From contig VNWV01000032.1 of assembly GCA_009801085.1 (NCBI GenBank), forward strand, positions 1 to 64,000: a DNA stretch of 64,000 bases, in the 5' to 3' direction. Positions within the stretch are counted from its first letter, which is position 1, and every line of letters begins with the position of its first letter. The translations under genes and the position numbers were made by a program. Origin of the DNA: Lasiodiplodia sp. COLG20. Its lineage: Eukaryota; Ascomycota; Dothideomycetes; Botryosphaeriales; Botryosphaeriaceae. A model generated the notes under the pieces. That model ran no database searches and was not told the DNA's origin. It worked only from the letters and a program-made list of their open reading frames with translations. Shown piece after piece: positions 22,222 through 34,868 of this stretch.

Positions 22222-23442
22222 ATGGCTTACAGCATTGCCAATCAGACCGAGACGCCCGAGGTAAGCTCGTACGATGCTGAGGACTGAGAAGCATATTGAC
22301 CTTCTGAGCAACAGGTCAACGATGCGTTCGTTCTGCGTCCGGGCGGAGAATTCTACTACGAGCAACGACCGGTGCCAACCGCCGTCACAGGAAGGGATGT
22401 CCTCATAAGAGTCGTAGCTACCGGCATCTGCGGGTCGGATGTGAGCACCACACGCTCATATCTCTCCCTCCGGCTGACAGACGTGCAGGTCCACTACTGG
22501 CAACACGGCCGGGTCGGGCCCTACGAAGTCACGCAGCCGATCGTCCTGGGCCACGAATCGTCGGGCATCGTCGTGGCCACGGGACCCGAGGTGCGTAGCG
22601 GGCTGGCCGTGGGCGACCGCGTGGCGCTGGAGCCGGGCAGCTCGTGCAACGTGTGCACCTACTGCCGGGCTGGCCGCTACAACCTGTGCGCCTCGATGCG
22701 CTTCGCCGCCACGCCGCCGCACGACGGCACGCTCGCCACCTTCTACACGCTGCCCGAGGAGTGCTGCTTCCGCCTGCCCGCCGCCCTGTCGTTCGAAGAG
22801 GGCGCCCTGATCGAGCCGCTGAGCGTTGCCGTCCACTGCAGCAAGCTGGCCGCCCTCGCCCCGGGCGTCTCCGTCCTCGTCTTCGGGGCCGGGCCCATCG
22901 GCCTGCTGGTCTGCGCCGTCGCCAGGGCGTTTGGGGCCGCGGCCGTGGCCGTGGCCGACATCAACGAGCCGAGGCTGGCCTTCGCGCGCGAGTATGCCGG
23001 CGTCGAGACGGTGCTGATACAGCCGGGCCAGACGGATCTGGCAGCGAAGGTCGTGGCGCAGATGGGGCTCGCCGACGGCTTCGACGTCGTCATCGAGGCC
23101 ACGGGCGTCCAGTCGTGCATCAGCGAGGGCGTGTCGGCACTGAAGCGCGGCGGTACCTTTGTGCAGGCCGGCTTGGGCTCGTCGCAGGTGCAGTTCCCCA
23201 TCGGCCTGATCTGCGACAAGGAGGTCAACTTCAAGGGAAGCTTCCGCTACGGGCCTGGTGACTACGCTCTTGCCATCGATCTCGTCCGCAGGGGCTCGGT
23301 CAGCGTCGCCGAGCTCATCACGCATAGATACTCGTTTGCCGAGGCCGAGAAGGCGTTTCAGGGTGTGGCCAGGCGGGAAGGGATCAAAACTATGATTTAT
23401 GGGCCAGGCGTCAAGGCCGCCGATGCTGCGAGCCGGCTATGA
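22222..23442 (+). CDS. Zinc-dependent polyol dehydrogenase (sorbitol/xylitol dehydrogenase family)
   Basis: Exons 22222-22260, 22315-22440 and 22489-23442 give 372 residues, the normal size. It is a medium-chain dehydrogenase: catalytic zinc ligands in GICGSDVHYWQHG and LGHESSG, four structural-zinc cysteines in CNVCTYCRAGRYNLC, and the Rossmann motif VFGAGPIGLLVCAVARAFGA. The HYWQHGRVG segment and overall layout fit the fungal sorbitol, xylitol and L-arabinitol dehydrogenases, which oxidise a polyol to a ketose with NAD+. The aspartate in ADINEPR after the glycine motif favours NAD+ over NADP+. The gene lies next to a Zn2Cys6 regulator and a sugar transporter, supporting a role in sugar or polyol use. 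The exact polyol is unknown. Confidence 0.9.
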
Positions 23443-23850
23443 ACGGAGAGCGGGGTTGGGATAGAATAACGGATGACATTATGATAGATCGTTGTAAAAA
23501 TAGACTTTTCCCCTATCCATGTTGTTCTTCAACGCTGCTGTTTCGGGGTTTGGGTCATCGCCGGGTCCGGTTTCGGTGGTCCAGTTTGCTGTCTCCCCAC
23601 AGACTGACACGGCACTCAGTAAAGACGACAAGGCACAGGGAAGTGCCGGGAAGCACACTGTTACTCACCTCCGCTAGGCCGGGCCACAAGCGAGACAAGA
23701 CGTCAAGAGTAGGCGGGGAAGGAGCGGAGTTGGAGGCGGTAATTGCCTAGCGGGTGCCGTAGATTCCGCCGGCGCTGCTCCGGCGGGCCGCGGGATCGGC
23801 CAGCTAAATACCCATGCCCCTTCGAACCTGTCTTGTGCAACCGCTCCAAA
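23443..23850. promoter_or_regulatory. Promoter of Zn2Cys6 regulator gene with two TCCG-N-CGGA-like elements
   Basis: Two 8/9 matches, 23765-23773 and 23779-23787, lie 64-86 bp before the ATG. A perfect copy also falls in the first exon at 23896-23904. The placement suggests autoregulation by the encoded factor (inference). Confidence 0.5.
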
Positions 23851-26427
23851 ATGGACACTCGCACTGTCCCGCCGTCGAATCAGCCCCAGATGTCCTCCGC
23901 CGGAAAGGTCAGCAAGGCTTGCCAGCGCTGCCGTCGCCACAAGAGCCGCGTGCGTGCCCAGCCCCGCATTTTGGCCAAACCCTTCCGCTAACCACATGCC
24001 AAGTGCGACCTCTTCCGTCCATGCACTCTCTGCGTCCGCGCCGAGGCCGAGTGCGTGTCCGATGCTGCGCCCACGCGCCCGCGCGCCAAGTATATTCTCC
24101 GCTCCTAGTTTGCGGCCGCGGCAGTTGACCCGACCAGGCGCCAGAAGCTCTCGAATCCCAGCACCGATCGCCAGCCTGCAGAATCCGCCTCGGGAGATGC
24201 CCGTACGAGCAACACCACTCGGGAGGTGCCCGAGGTGGATCACGCTGCTCCGACCCCCGTGTCAGTCCGTGAAATGTCCCACGGCGACGACTATGGCGAG
24301 GCCGACTCGACCATGGGCATTACCCGCAGGGTAATTACTTTGCCTTTAAGCTGGCCCGGGCCCAGCTGATCGAGTCCTTTGTAGATATTCCAGCTGGGGA
24401 GCCGGGACATGGACCTGAGGGTCTGCTCGGCCATCCCTGACGGAGAAAACCTCGCCCGTGGAGCTCCTCCCGCCGCCACTCGCGATCTTCGCCCCATATC
24501 CGCCATCCTCGGATACTCGCTGCCATCGCGCCCTGTCGTAGAGTTCCTTCTCGAAGAGTACTTTGAGCTCGTGCACTGGTTCTCGCTGGTCATCTACGAG
24601 CCGCTGTTCCGCAAGGAGTACAACACCGTTGCTGATGGCTTCGCATCACCCTCACAAAAGGGCTTTTTGACCCTGCTAACCATAGTCCTCGCCCTCGCTG
24701 CCTGGTACCGCTCTCAGAAGCATGTCGCCGAGGAAGCCTTCCCTGGCGAAGACTTCCGCGCCTGGAGCTCCGACCTGCTGCGTCACACGGAGCTGCAGCT
24801 GTTCGATTTGATGGACGACTGCTCGCTAACTTCGGTCCAGGTTTGCATCCTGCTGGGTTCGTACGGTGTGTACCATGGGAAGCCTAACGTCTCGTTCGCT
24901 CTGCTGGGCGCAAGCATCAAGATGGCCCAGGCCCTCCGCTTGCACAGAGAGTCCTCTCGGGGCGATCCCAGCGCCATCGAGGAGCGGAAGAGAGTGTGGT
25001 GGACCATTTACACCTGGGATAGGTAAGTGCTCCTCTTTCAGCGCCGGGCAGCCCACACTGAATACTGGTAGGTTCGCTTCCATCACTTACGGGCGGCCCC
25101 TGGGAATTAATGAGAAAGATTGTAACGTCTCAATGCCTGCGGATGTTCTAGAAGACCCCTCCTTTAAGTACAGCGGCAGCAGCGGCGCTAATACCCTGAT
25201 TCACTATTCGGCCTATCAGCGCGAGCTGAACACTCTGTACCAAATTGCTTCGCCCATGATTGAGGCTATTTTTGGTGCACGCGGCGGCGAAGCCTCCACT
25301 GCAGCCTCCCAGAGCGATCGTGCTGCCATGGTCACGGAAATTGACAAGCAGCTAAGGGATTGGCACCAGCGGCTGCCGACGCATTTAGTCCTCGATCTCA
25401 ACAACGACACCCGAGTGGATAGTCTTGCAGAGGCGAGGGCCCACAGGCTCCAGGCCCTGTCCCTCCAGCTTACGTACGATAACATTGTCATCGTCCTCCA
25501 CCGGCCTTTCTTCGCTCAGCAGGTGCACTACCTGACGAGAGTGCTGCCGGTGAACTTGCAAGGCTCGACGCCATCTACGCACGCGGCCGACACGCCGCAG
25601 TCCATGGTCATGCCCGGTAGCTTCAGCTCCGAGACGTGGTGGAACGCAGCGGTGAGGACCTCCCGGGTCACGGAGCTGCCCAACCTCGCCCAGCTCGCCA
25701 CCGAGACCCACCTCGTCGCCTTCCTGGCCATCAACCTCTTCAACTCGGCCATCGTCATGGTCGTCTGCGCCCTCTCCGACCCTCTCTCGGACCGAGCGCA
25801 GGAAGCGAAGCGGAACATCACGCGCATCTACCGCCTGCAGGAACTGCTGGGCTACCGCTCCAAGCTGCCAATGCAGAGCAGCGTCATCCTGCAGGACGTG
25901 ATCCGCGTCTTGCTGAATCGAGAAGCCGAGGCCATGTTGACGTCTGTCATCATGCCGCCGGCCCAGTCGCTGCCCGAGCAGGACGCGGCTTTGACCATGG
26001 CTTCGCACGGACGCTCGCGTACTGTCGAGGATACCTTGAGGCTGCCGCTCGATATCCCTTCCAGCACCGTGGAATCTGCCGGGGCCATGGGTGATCCGCA
26101 GACCGAGTCTTTGCGTGAGGCTGCCCGACTGAATGGCGGTCTTGCATCTGTACAGAAGGGTACGTAATCTCTTGCGAGCTCTTCTGTGTGAGAAATGTGT
26201 AGCTAACCGTCCGAACAGTACTGCCGACTACCAGGGCCGAGTCTTTGAGTTCTGCCGCCTCACAGATGGGCCAAGCTCGCCAAGAGCTTATGCAGGGCGA
26301 CTTTGAGGGCACTGCCTCCCAGAGAGATCCAAACGGATACAGTGGGATGGGGTCTCCTCTGGGGAGCGCGCTGCAAGGCGAAAAAGATCTATACTGGATC
26401 TGGAGTTCAGTGGCGGATTGGCCATAG
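23851..26427 (+). CDS. Zn2Cys6 transcription factor with fungal-specific regulatory domain
   Basis: Six exons (23851-23949, 24004-24089, 24138-24330, 24394-25022, 25072-26159, 26219-26427) stay in phase and give 767 residues. The zinc cluster reads CQRCRRHKSR, an intron, then CDLFRPCTLCVRAEAEC: spacing C-x2-C-x6-C-x5-C-x2-C-x6-C, the classic binuclear cluster. The first intron splits it exactly at the third cysteine. A basic linker (RPRAKRQKLS) follows. The middle homology domain is clear: LLEEYFELVHWFSLVIYEPLF, ALRLHRESS and ERKRVWWTIYTWDRFASITYGRPLGI. The gene lies between a polyol dehydrogenase and a sugar transporter whose promoters share a motif with its own, so it is probably the local regulator. 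Confidence 0.9.
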
Positions 26428-26833
26428 CGCTTTCCACAAGTATGATCAAGTGACCCTCTAACCCGCCGATACCCTTTTATGAAAGATTTGCTTGAGAATG
26501 CCACATCCTCAGCGAATGCGAGAAGTTCGGTCCGAGGAAGAATCATCGACTAATCGAGCCCGGCGAAATCGTCATGCTTGGCGAGAAGAGGTGCCGCCGG
26601 CCGCCATTCTACTTGGTGTTCCGGCGGCCATGGCTGCTCTTCCGCCGGACCTCTACGCATGTATGCTAGAATCCCCGTGGGGATCCCGCAAGAGGCTGTT
26701 TTGGCTCAACAAGCAGCGTCCAGTGATCTGAGCATATATTCGAGCAGATTCCCCGCATTCTCTGGCGTTTCGAGTCTCCAGCCCACAGTATCCTCTCTCT
26801 TCTCTGACCGAGCCTCTTTTCCTGCAACCCGTC
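26428..26833. promoter_or_regulatory. Promoter of sugar transporter with TCCG-N-CGGA elements
   Basis: A perfect TCCGCCGGA is at 26641-26649 and an 8/9 match at 26620-26628, about 190-210 bp before the transporter ATG. A related GCCGCCGGCC lies at about 26593. The rest shows no gene. Confidence 0.5.
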
Positions 26834-28548
26834 ATGACGACCACGGAGAAAGTCGGCGAGTCCACGATGGAGCGTCCTGCCCCAGGCCAGATCACCTCTA
26901 CCGACAATGGGGTTAGCTGGCTGGAGCGCACTCTGAAGCCCAAGACCTACAAGCCTCGCTATCCATTCGTCGGGAAGCCTCTTTTGTGGATGACGTGCGC
27001 CTTTGGCAGCTTGGGAGATGCGCTTTTCGGTTACGATCAAGGTATGACAGCCCTGATGCCCAAGACTGCCATGTCCATTAACATCATGATTAGGCATCAT
27101 GGCTGGCCTCCTGGTGAACCCCGTCTTTGTGAAGCGCTTCTTCTCTGAGCACGGAGGAATGTATGGCAAGCACGGAGATGTCGACCCGTCCATCACCGGC
27201 ATCACCGTTGCTTGTCTCCAGGCATCTGCAGCAATCGGGTCCCTGATCGCAGGCCGATTAGGAGACATCATCGGCAGGAAGAAGTGCGTCCGCATCGGCG
27301 CTTTCCTCTACTTCATCTGCGCCTTCATCCAGGGGTTTGCCCCCAATCTCGCCTGCTTCATCGCCGGACGCACAATCCAGGGGCTCGCGGTCGGCTTCTT
27401 GTCCATGACCGTCCCCGTCATCCAGACCGAAATAGCTGCGCCGCATCGCCGCGGTCTCATGGTCGGCATCGAATACACGTTCTTGATCGGAGGATACGCG
27501 CTGTCGTGCTGGGTGGACTACGGATTTTACTTCGCATTACCCAGCAATGTCTCCTGGCAGGGTCCATACTTCGTGCAGATGGGCGTAGCTTTTGTCTTGT
27601 TCTCCATGTCCTTCTTCCTCCCCGAGACTCCTCGTTGGCTTGCGCGCAACGGCTTCGCTGAAGAAAGTCTGCAAACCCTCGCCGATCTCCACGCCAACGG
27701 AAACATCAACGACCACCACGTCCAGCACGTTTTCCTCGAGGTTCAGGAGGCTGTCCGCTACGAGTCGACTCTCGGACAATGTTCCTGGCTGGTAAGTCTC
27801 TCGGAACACACCAAAAAAACACTAGCACACAGCCAGCTAACGCAAGCACCAGGAAATGTTCACCCGCTACAAGAAGCGTACATTCGTCGCAATCACCGTC
27901 CAGGCCTTTGCCCAGCTCAACGGAATCAACGTCGTCTCATTCTACCTGCCCAGCGTTCTCGCCAAGGCCGGCTACTCAGACGAAAAATCCCTGCTCTACA
28001 CGGCCGGCAACTCGGTCCCGTACGTCGCCGCCACTATCAGCGCCTGGTTTCTCATGGACCGGTGGGGCAGGCGGCCGCTGCTCATGCTGGGCGGCGTGCT
28101 CATGGCTGTCATGCTGAGCATTGTGTGCGTCTTCACCGAAGCAAAGCTCGACATCGTGACCAAGGCGAACGGGCTGTACGCCTTCGTGCTGCTCTACAAC
28201 GTCATCTACGGCTTTACCTGGGGCCCCGTACCGTGGCTGCTTCCAGCGGAAGTGTTTCCGCTACGTAGCCGCAGCAAGGGCATGGCCCTGGCCACCTGCA
28301 GCAACTGGACCTTCAACTTCATCATCGGCATGTCTTCGCCAGACGCCTTTGCCGGCATCTCCGGCTACTACTACGTCGTCATTGCCGGCTTCTGCCTGTT
28401 TTCGGCGGGCCTGGCCAAGTTTTGCTATGTTGAGACAGCGAACCATACGTTGGAGGAGATTGCGACGGCGTTTGGTGATAAGGCCTTTGCGTTGGACGAT
28501 GAGCAGGTCATGCAAGGAGTTGTCCCTAACGGAGACGAGAAGGCTTGA
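26834..28548 (+). CDS. MFS sugar transporter
   Basis: Exons 26834-27041, 27094-27791 and 27853-28548 give 533 residues. Hallmarks of the sugar-porter family are all present: GYDQGIMAGL in the first helix, GRLGDIIGRKK in loop 2-3, PETPRWLARNG after helix 6, QAFAQLNGINVVSFYLPSV in helix 7, DRWGRRPLL in loop 8-9, and WGPVPWLLPAEVFPLRSRSKG with the following ATCSNWTFNFIIG. Twelve membrane helices can be drawn. Such proteins are proton symporters or facilitators for mono- or disaccharides in the plasma membrane. Together with the polyol dehydrogenase and regulator upstream, it probably imports the sugar or polyol that this module uses. Substrate is not predictable by eye. Confidence 0.93.
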
Positions 28549-28840
28549 AGGCCGATTAGGATGAGGAGTGCGAGGTCAGAGAATAGTTGGCCACGAAATA
28601 AAGTTGTTTCTGATGAGATGAAATGTGCTCCGTACTATTGTAGCTAAAATAACGAATTCTTATTGACCGAGGACCCCGTACACTACTATTATTGATTGCC
28701 TGTCTCTTTTTCAGAAGCCAATGAAGCAGCACACCATTTATTCGGATCGATTTCACATTCTGAAGATTTAGAAATGGTGATTAAACGAAGAGCTGCGATC
28801 ATGTTCGGAGCAGTCAGATATGACCGGCGGAACGCTAAAT

Positions 28841-30492
28841 TCAGTATAGACTCTTGCATTCCCAGCTCTCAGCTTTTGCAACCTCCCCACCGATGTACTT
28901 TGCTTGGAGTGGGTATGGGCAGAGCGGTCTCTGACTTTGTACGCCATTCGAAGCGCTGTCATCCTTGTACTTTGTCGCCACCAACCTCTCTGGCGCAGTT
29001 CCATTCTCAACCCAGCGCATCAAAGCCAACATTCCGTCGTGCTCGGCATCTTCGAAGCCTGGAACACCATAAGTAGCTCCAGTAAGTGACTGTGTGCCAC
29101 CAGCAATGTAGTAGGGCGACTTGTCGCTTCCGGAGCAATGGCCCATTCCCGCTATAGGAAAGAAGCGGTAGGATTCGTCCAGGTCAACGCCATGCGGGAC
29201 CAGAGCTTGCTTGACCTGGTTATAGAAGTAAAGGCTCGAACCGAAAGGAATGACGGGATCCGCAAGGCCATGCCAGTGAATCAGCTTGCCTCCACGGTTG
29301 AAGAAAGGTCTGAGGTCGTAGTCGTTTGGCGTTGCCTCTCCAGGGTTGATCTCCTCAGCTAATTTGACTAGACTGTAGTTGAACGTGCTCCAGTCGTAGT
29401 CGTTTGTTGTATTGAGGATGAAGTGTTGGATAAAACCGGTACCCATGGAAGCAGGTTCGGTATCGTCTCCAATAAAATCACCGATGGATGCTCCCAAAGC
29501 TGGCACGGGGAAGATGAATGTCTGATCAACATCAACCCAGTCATTCAGAGCCTTGTAAAGCGTGTTCATCTGAGGTTTCTGTAGACAATTGGTCGTGTTC
29601 GATGTTGGCGTGCAAAGCAGCGTGTTCGGGTCGAACCTGCATGAGTATGGTTCCATGACGATGCCGTCCTTCACGCCATCCTGGGGATCACACTGTCGAA
29701 TGATCTCGTCGGTGATTGCTGAGGCGAGCGTCGAGGAAATGTGATGAGAAGAATTCTTTGGCAGGTTTGCAAGCGTCGCTTGAGAAGTCCAAATGCCAAG
29801 ATGCGGCAGCCACCAAGCAGGCGCGCCAACAAAAGCGCCATCAAAATCATCAGGGAACTTTTCAATCTCGTTGAGGCCCTGCCGCCCTCCGGTAGAGCAC
29901 GAAGAATAATAGGAATACGTCGCTGCTTGGTCGTAGTAAGATTTGACAAGATCTTTACCGATGACGACGGATCCGTGCAGAGCGCGCCAACCCCAGTCCT
30001 GTGAATTCAGGGTTCAGAACTTGCATGACGTATGCATCGAGAAGCACATACCGTCAAAGACTCCTTATTCAACGCCCAGTCCGAAGTGGTGAACCCACCG
30101 TCATGACCAGTGTTTGTTGACACAGCCGCAAAACCGTAGTGGGCGTAGATGCCAATGTCTGACCACGCAGTGAAGCCGCCATAGCCAGCGTTGCCAACAG
30201 CAAGGAAGCGATTGTTCCATGATGATGGAAGATACAAGGCCAACGAATAGGAGGAATTGCCAGAACTCGGTACCTCGACCCCAACAGCACAGCCTTCAGG
30301 AAGTGATGTGGCGTTCGACATGGCATGAGAATCACCGAAGGTGCCATTCTCCTGAATATGCTTCACATAAGTGAGCGTGGCGTTCGAGGGAATTGCATTA
30401 GCAAATGTATTTGTGGAACAGCTCAGGATCGCTGCTTGCGACGCACGAGCGAGGCCTGAAATGGCCGTAAATTGAAACAGATGAATTTTCAT
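28841..30492 (-). CDS. Tannase/feruloyl esterase family secreted hydrolase
   Basis: Exons 30492-30052 and 29998-28841 give 532 residues with a signal peptide at the ATG. The catalytic triad region is plain: the nucleophile in SCSTGGRQG (Ser about 182), the acid in HGLADPVIP and the histidine in GMGHCSG. The Cys before the Ser and the Cys after the His form the CS-D-HC disulphide that marks this family. A calcium-loop-like, Asp-rich segment and many N-glycosylation sites are present. Enzymes here cut ester bonds of gallic or ferulic acid in tannins and plant cell-wall polysaccharides. Which of the two is cleaved cannot be decided. It is convergent with the sugar transporter and may supply the carbon source taken up by its neighbour. 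Confidence 0.92.
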
Positions 30493-33211
30493 GACCTCAA
30501 AGGAACGTATATATCATGAAACATAAATTCCAGTGCGTCAGGGAAAGAGTTTGATTCTTTGGATGCAGTTTTAAGCTTTCTGAAGGGCCGAGCACCGAAG
30601 AAAGTACGCAATCTGATGACGCATGTGTTTGTGGTACTTTTCTCTAAGTGACACATTTTATCAGATCTATGCCGATCACTCCCGAAAATTGGCAACGTCA
30701 ATCTTATCGAATCACTAGAACGCCATGTTCCGCCCCTTTTCCTTATACACGTTTTGCCCAATAGGCGGCACTGTGCAGGGATCTGCCGACGCAAGGACCG
30801 GGAAAACTTACCGAATATGAGCGCTGTCGGCAGGTGAAAACGGTAAGGCAGTGGCGCGAGCGTCGACGCAGGAACGGAACAATCGGCATATGTCCTTCAA
30901 GGAGAGTTGTTTCTTCAACGGTTTGCATTCTGATATTTTGCGATCACTGAAGTAAAATAAAAGTGTTAGGGGGCTCACGTATTTGGCAACAGAGTGGACC
31001 TCACGAGCTATTTTGACTAAAATAAAAATAAAACAGAATATCCTGTACGAACACTATATAAATTTGTGAGTTCTTTAACTTCTTTATGATTTCTTCTCTT
31101 CTAAAAAAAAAAAAAGAATTCTGCTGCTTCGACATCACCCTCAGCAGCACACTAAAGGATTGTATTCTTGCAAATAGGTTGGTCGGTCTTCGGTCTTTGC
31201 AGTGCCGCCTTTCCTCACTTGTACCGAGGGCATTGCTACAAGGCGCTTTGCACTTCATGGTGCCATAAAGGCGGCCTTGTAGTAGAAGAAGCGGATTGCT
31301 TTCTCGGTGTCATAGCATTGGCAAGCTTCGGTGTGGTCCACGCACTACAAAGCGCTTAGTGTGGTTGAGCTCATGTCGGAAAAGCAGTGATAACTTTCTG
31401 ATATTGATGAATCAATACTGCTTTATTTTGAGGCTCATAGTACGGTTTATTTCAATCGTAATGGCGCTTGACGATGGAGTCGAGACTTACATGAAAATCG
31501 ACCCGCGATTTCCTTTCCAACTTGCTGTGTTTCACCACATACACGCAGACAGTACGCTTCTAGTTCTAATTTAAGTGATTCTAGAATGTCTCTATGAGAG
31601 CATATTCATACCAACTAGTCCCATTTCTAACTATCTTGTGCAAGGAAGCCGTTGAAGTAAGAGTGTGCCTTACCAGTCAACTACCCTAGACTACTTATAT
31701 CAAAATCGTATACGAGCTTGGGGAGCTTCTCTCTTACATAAATTGATAGCAAGGTCTTTCTATATCGTGGTATAGCGTTTAATGTAAATAGTCTCTCTCT
31801 ACAGAATCTCAGAGGGAGAATCCAATGAGTTCAAATACATTTCCCCATCGTTGATTCTATCAAGGTGATAGTTGAATTTTCCTTGCACTACTTGAGTCTT
31901 TATCTACATCACATTCAAGTTTTTTCCATAAAGCTCCATCTGTCGATCACAAAATTAGTATTCGTCTGTGGTAAATTTGAACTTATATCCGGGACCTCCT
32001 ACTATCCTCTTATTCGTTTCTTTTACGTCTCCAGCATTTCAAAATGTCACATGCATGAGTATTGCTGCTGGGCAAAGCGCTGGATTTGTGAAATGTTGCG
32101 GAATAAGTCTTTTCCCCCTGTTGATACCAAATTTTCCAGGCAGTTGGAAAGACCCAGATTTCCGGATGTCAGAAAACCTTTAAACTATTCAGAATTTGGG
32201 GATACCTGCTTATAATGAGAGCTTTGTAACCCGCATGGCCCGATATCATGGTAGTTCCTTTTGTCTAAAGGGATCTAATGAGAGTAAGGGAATTGACCGT
32301 AGTAGTGTTGTTGCCAAGCAGCGCCATGCCTGTGGCGATACCCTCCCGAGTCCGTAGTTGTGCCGATAGAGCGGCAATTATGGTAGCTTGGCGATTACTG
32401 ATTCCGTTGCCTAAAATGGATTGAGCCCACAGTGCCCATAGAATGCTTTGTAAGCCGTAAGTTCAGCCACGTTATCTGAGTCCTGAGTTATGCCAGTAGT
32501 GAGTCATCGGGTAGAATGTTAGCATGCCTATCCGTCAGGTCTTCATTTGAGACCAATTTGGACTTTTTTTCGATCAACTCGACCGAATCATCAGATGATT
32601 TTCTCGATAATCACACCATGACCAAAGGAAGCCTTCGAAATGGAGCTGCACACATCCACACAAACAAAGCAGCACCGGTGAGAGGCGATATCGCCGATTA
32701 CCCCGCAGCATTTGCGCAAGAACCCGAGCTTACGGAAGGCCCCCGAGATGAAGACAGCTGCCAGATTGACCTGCAGAGGCGCCTACAGCGGCATGGGTCA
32801 AGTGACCCAAGCAACTAGGGCCAGGCGAAGAAAGTGCGGGGTTGAAGGGGCCAGTGGGTCTGTTTGAGCGGGCTAGCGACGCAACGGATAACGGGACCGA
32901 AATACTCTATCTGTACAACACTTCCCGTACGATGTTCGAGGAGCGTATCATGTAGCCCCGGTAGCTGTCCCTATTGGCTGTCCGGAGGATCCGAATGGAC
33001 GATGATGGTTAGTGTAGTCGGGGGAGGTCCGATGCACCACACAGTGTCCTAGAACTGATACCGGGAGGGTGACCGATGCATTTCCAAGCGATAGCAAATG
33101 CGGGGAAGAGCTACCACATGGCTTGATAGGGAGGGGCATTTGATATTCAGAGTCGTAGTCGCCTGTTGCTTGTAGAGCATTCACAACCACAGTCTCCTCT
33201 ATCCGCACGAT
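30493..33211. other. Long AT-rich gene-poor region
   Basis: About 2.7 kb separates the esterase and proline dehydrogenase genes. From roughly 31000 to 32520 it is AT-rich with scattered short open frames that show no family and no good splice sites. It resembles degraded repeat DNA, but no repeat boundary was found. The right 400 bp return to normal composition and hold the proline dehydrogenase promoter, including the dyad CGGAGGATCCG (CGG-N5-CCG) at 32983-32993. Confidence 0.45.
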
Positions 33212-34721
33212 ATGGCAAATTCATCCATTGCAAGGACACACACGACGAGATTACTGAGGATTCGGGGATCACACCAGAGACCATGCATCTCAAGAAGAAT
33301 CGCAACGGTCAGCACTCAGCGTTATGACTCGATCCCACAGAAAGAGGCAAGCAAGCAAAGCAGTGAAGCAGCGACGGAAACTCCCCTCCCGCCGCTGTCC
33401 GGGCTGCCGACAAGCATGCTCCTTAGATCGGTCTGCATCAACGCCATATCCTCCAAACCGCTCCTCCTCACGCCCTCTCTTTCCATCCTGTCGGCGCTTT
33501 GCAAGCCGAGAAGAAGTTCCCTCTTGAACGTTGACCGGAATCCACTGTTCCATGCCATCTTGAAGGGGACGTTCTACAAGCAGTTTTGCGCCGGGGAAAG
33601 TGGAGCCGAGGTCACAAGAACGATGCGGCGGCTGAGAGAGATCGGGTTCCGCGGCACCATCCTCACATACGCAAAAGAGACAGTCTTCGACCACCGCACA
33701 AACACGCAGCATGGGCTGGGGGTAGCGGCAAAAGAGGAGGGAAATACCACAGCCTGCGAGAACATTGCAGCATGGCGGGAAGGCACGCTCAAGACGGTTG
33801 ATCTGCTGGAGGAAGGCGATCAGCTCGCGCTCAAGTAGGTCCAGCCCTATACATGGCGGCAAGCAAAGCCGAGGATGCTAACATTGACGCACCAGGATGA
33901 CGGGCGCCGGGCCCCTGGTCAACGAGCGCTTCACGGCAGGCGATCTCCCGCCGGCGCAGATGATGGACGCGCTGGACGAGATCGCGCGGCGGTGCCGCGA
34001 CCGCGGAGCGCGCATCCTCATCGACGCCGAGTCGCAGCACTTCCAGGCGGGCATCGAGCGGGTGGGCGTGGAGCTGATGCGCAAGTACAACACGACGCCG
34101 GGCTACGCCCTCATCTACAACACGTACCAGGCGTACCTGAAGAGCACGCCGGGGCGGCTGGCGAAGCAGCTGGCACTGGCGGCCGACGAGGGTTGGACGC
34201 TGGGCCTCAAGCTCGTGCGCGGGGCGTACATGGCGTCGGACGAGCGGGCGCTGATCCACGACACGAAGCAGGCGACGGACGCGGCCTACAACGCCATCGC
34301 CCAGGGCGCGCTGCGCCAGCACATCGGCGACTTCGGCAGCACCCGCGCCTTCCCGTCGGTCAACCTGATCCTGGCCAGCCACAACCGCGACAGCGTGGTG
34401 GCGGCCCACGAGCTGCACCGCCAGCGCGTCGCCGCCGGCCTGCCCACCGTGCCCGTCGCCTTCGCCCAGCTGCACGGCATGTCGGACGAGGTCAGCTTCA
34501 GCCTGCTGCAGCTGAAGGCCAAGGGCCGGGGCCCCGAGGTGTACAAGTGCTCGACGTGGGGCAGCTTGGGCGAGTGCTTGGCCTATCTGACGCGGAGGGC
34601 GGCCGAGAATCGCGATGCTGCAGGCAGAACGGCCGACGAGTACGCGGCGCTGAAGACCGAGGTGGGGAGGCGGCTGAGGGCGGCGCTGTCGCCTTCCCGG
34701 TGGTTCGGCGGCGCGAGATAG
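33212..34721 (+). CDS. Proline dehydrogenase (PrnD/Put1 type)
   Basis: Exons 33212-33834 and 33896-34721 give 482 residues. The enzyme is an FAD-linked mitochondrial dehydrogenase that oxidises L-proline (or hydroxyproline in some relatives) to the pyrroline-5-carboxylate level and passes electrons to the respiratory chain. The N-terminus is Arg/Ser/Thr-rich and lacks acids for about 45 residues, as in a mitochondrial presequence. Core motifs follow: ILIDAESQHFQAGIE, YNTYQAYLKST, KLVRGAYMASDER, NLILASHNRDS, QLHGMSDEVSF and the late TRRAAENRD. The usual Tyr-rich VYKY segment before the end reads VYKCSTWGS here, a variation close to the substrate pocket in known structures. It heads a run of proline/hydroxyproline genes. 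Confidence 0.93.
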
Positions 34722-34868
34722 GAAGGAAATCGGATGCGATGCCGGTCCGCCTGAGGCTGCACGTGATTTAGGCGGGGTTGGGCCAGTACTTAGCGAAACG
34801 ACATGAACGTCTCAACTGTCTTTTCTAGCGTTATACAAACATTCAAACCATTTCTGTTCAGTTTCGTC

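Noticed and set aside
32516..32818. 100-codon open frame upstream of proline dehydrogenase
   Set aside because: Composition and lack of any motif argue against coding; lies at the edge of an AT-rich region.
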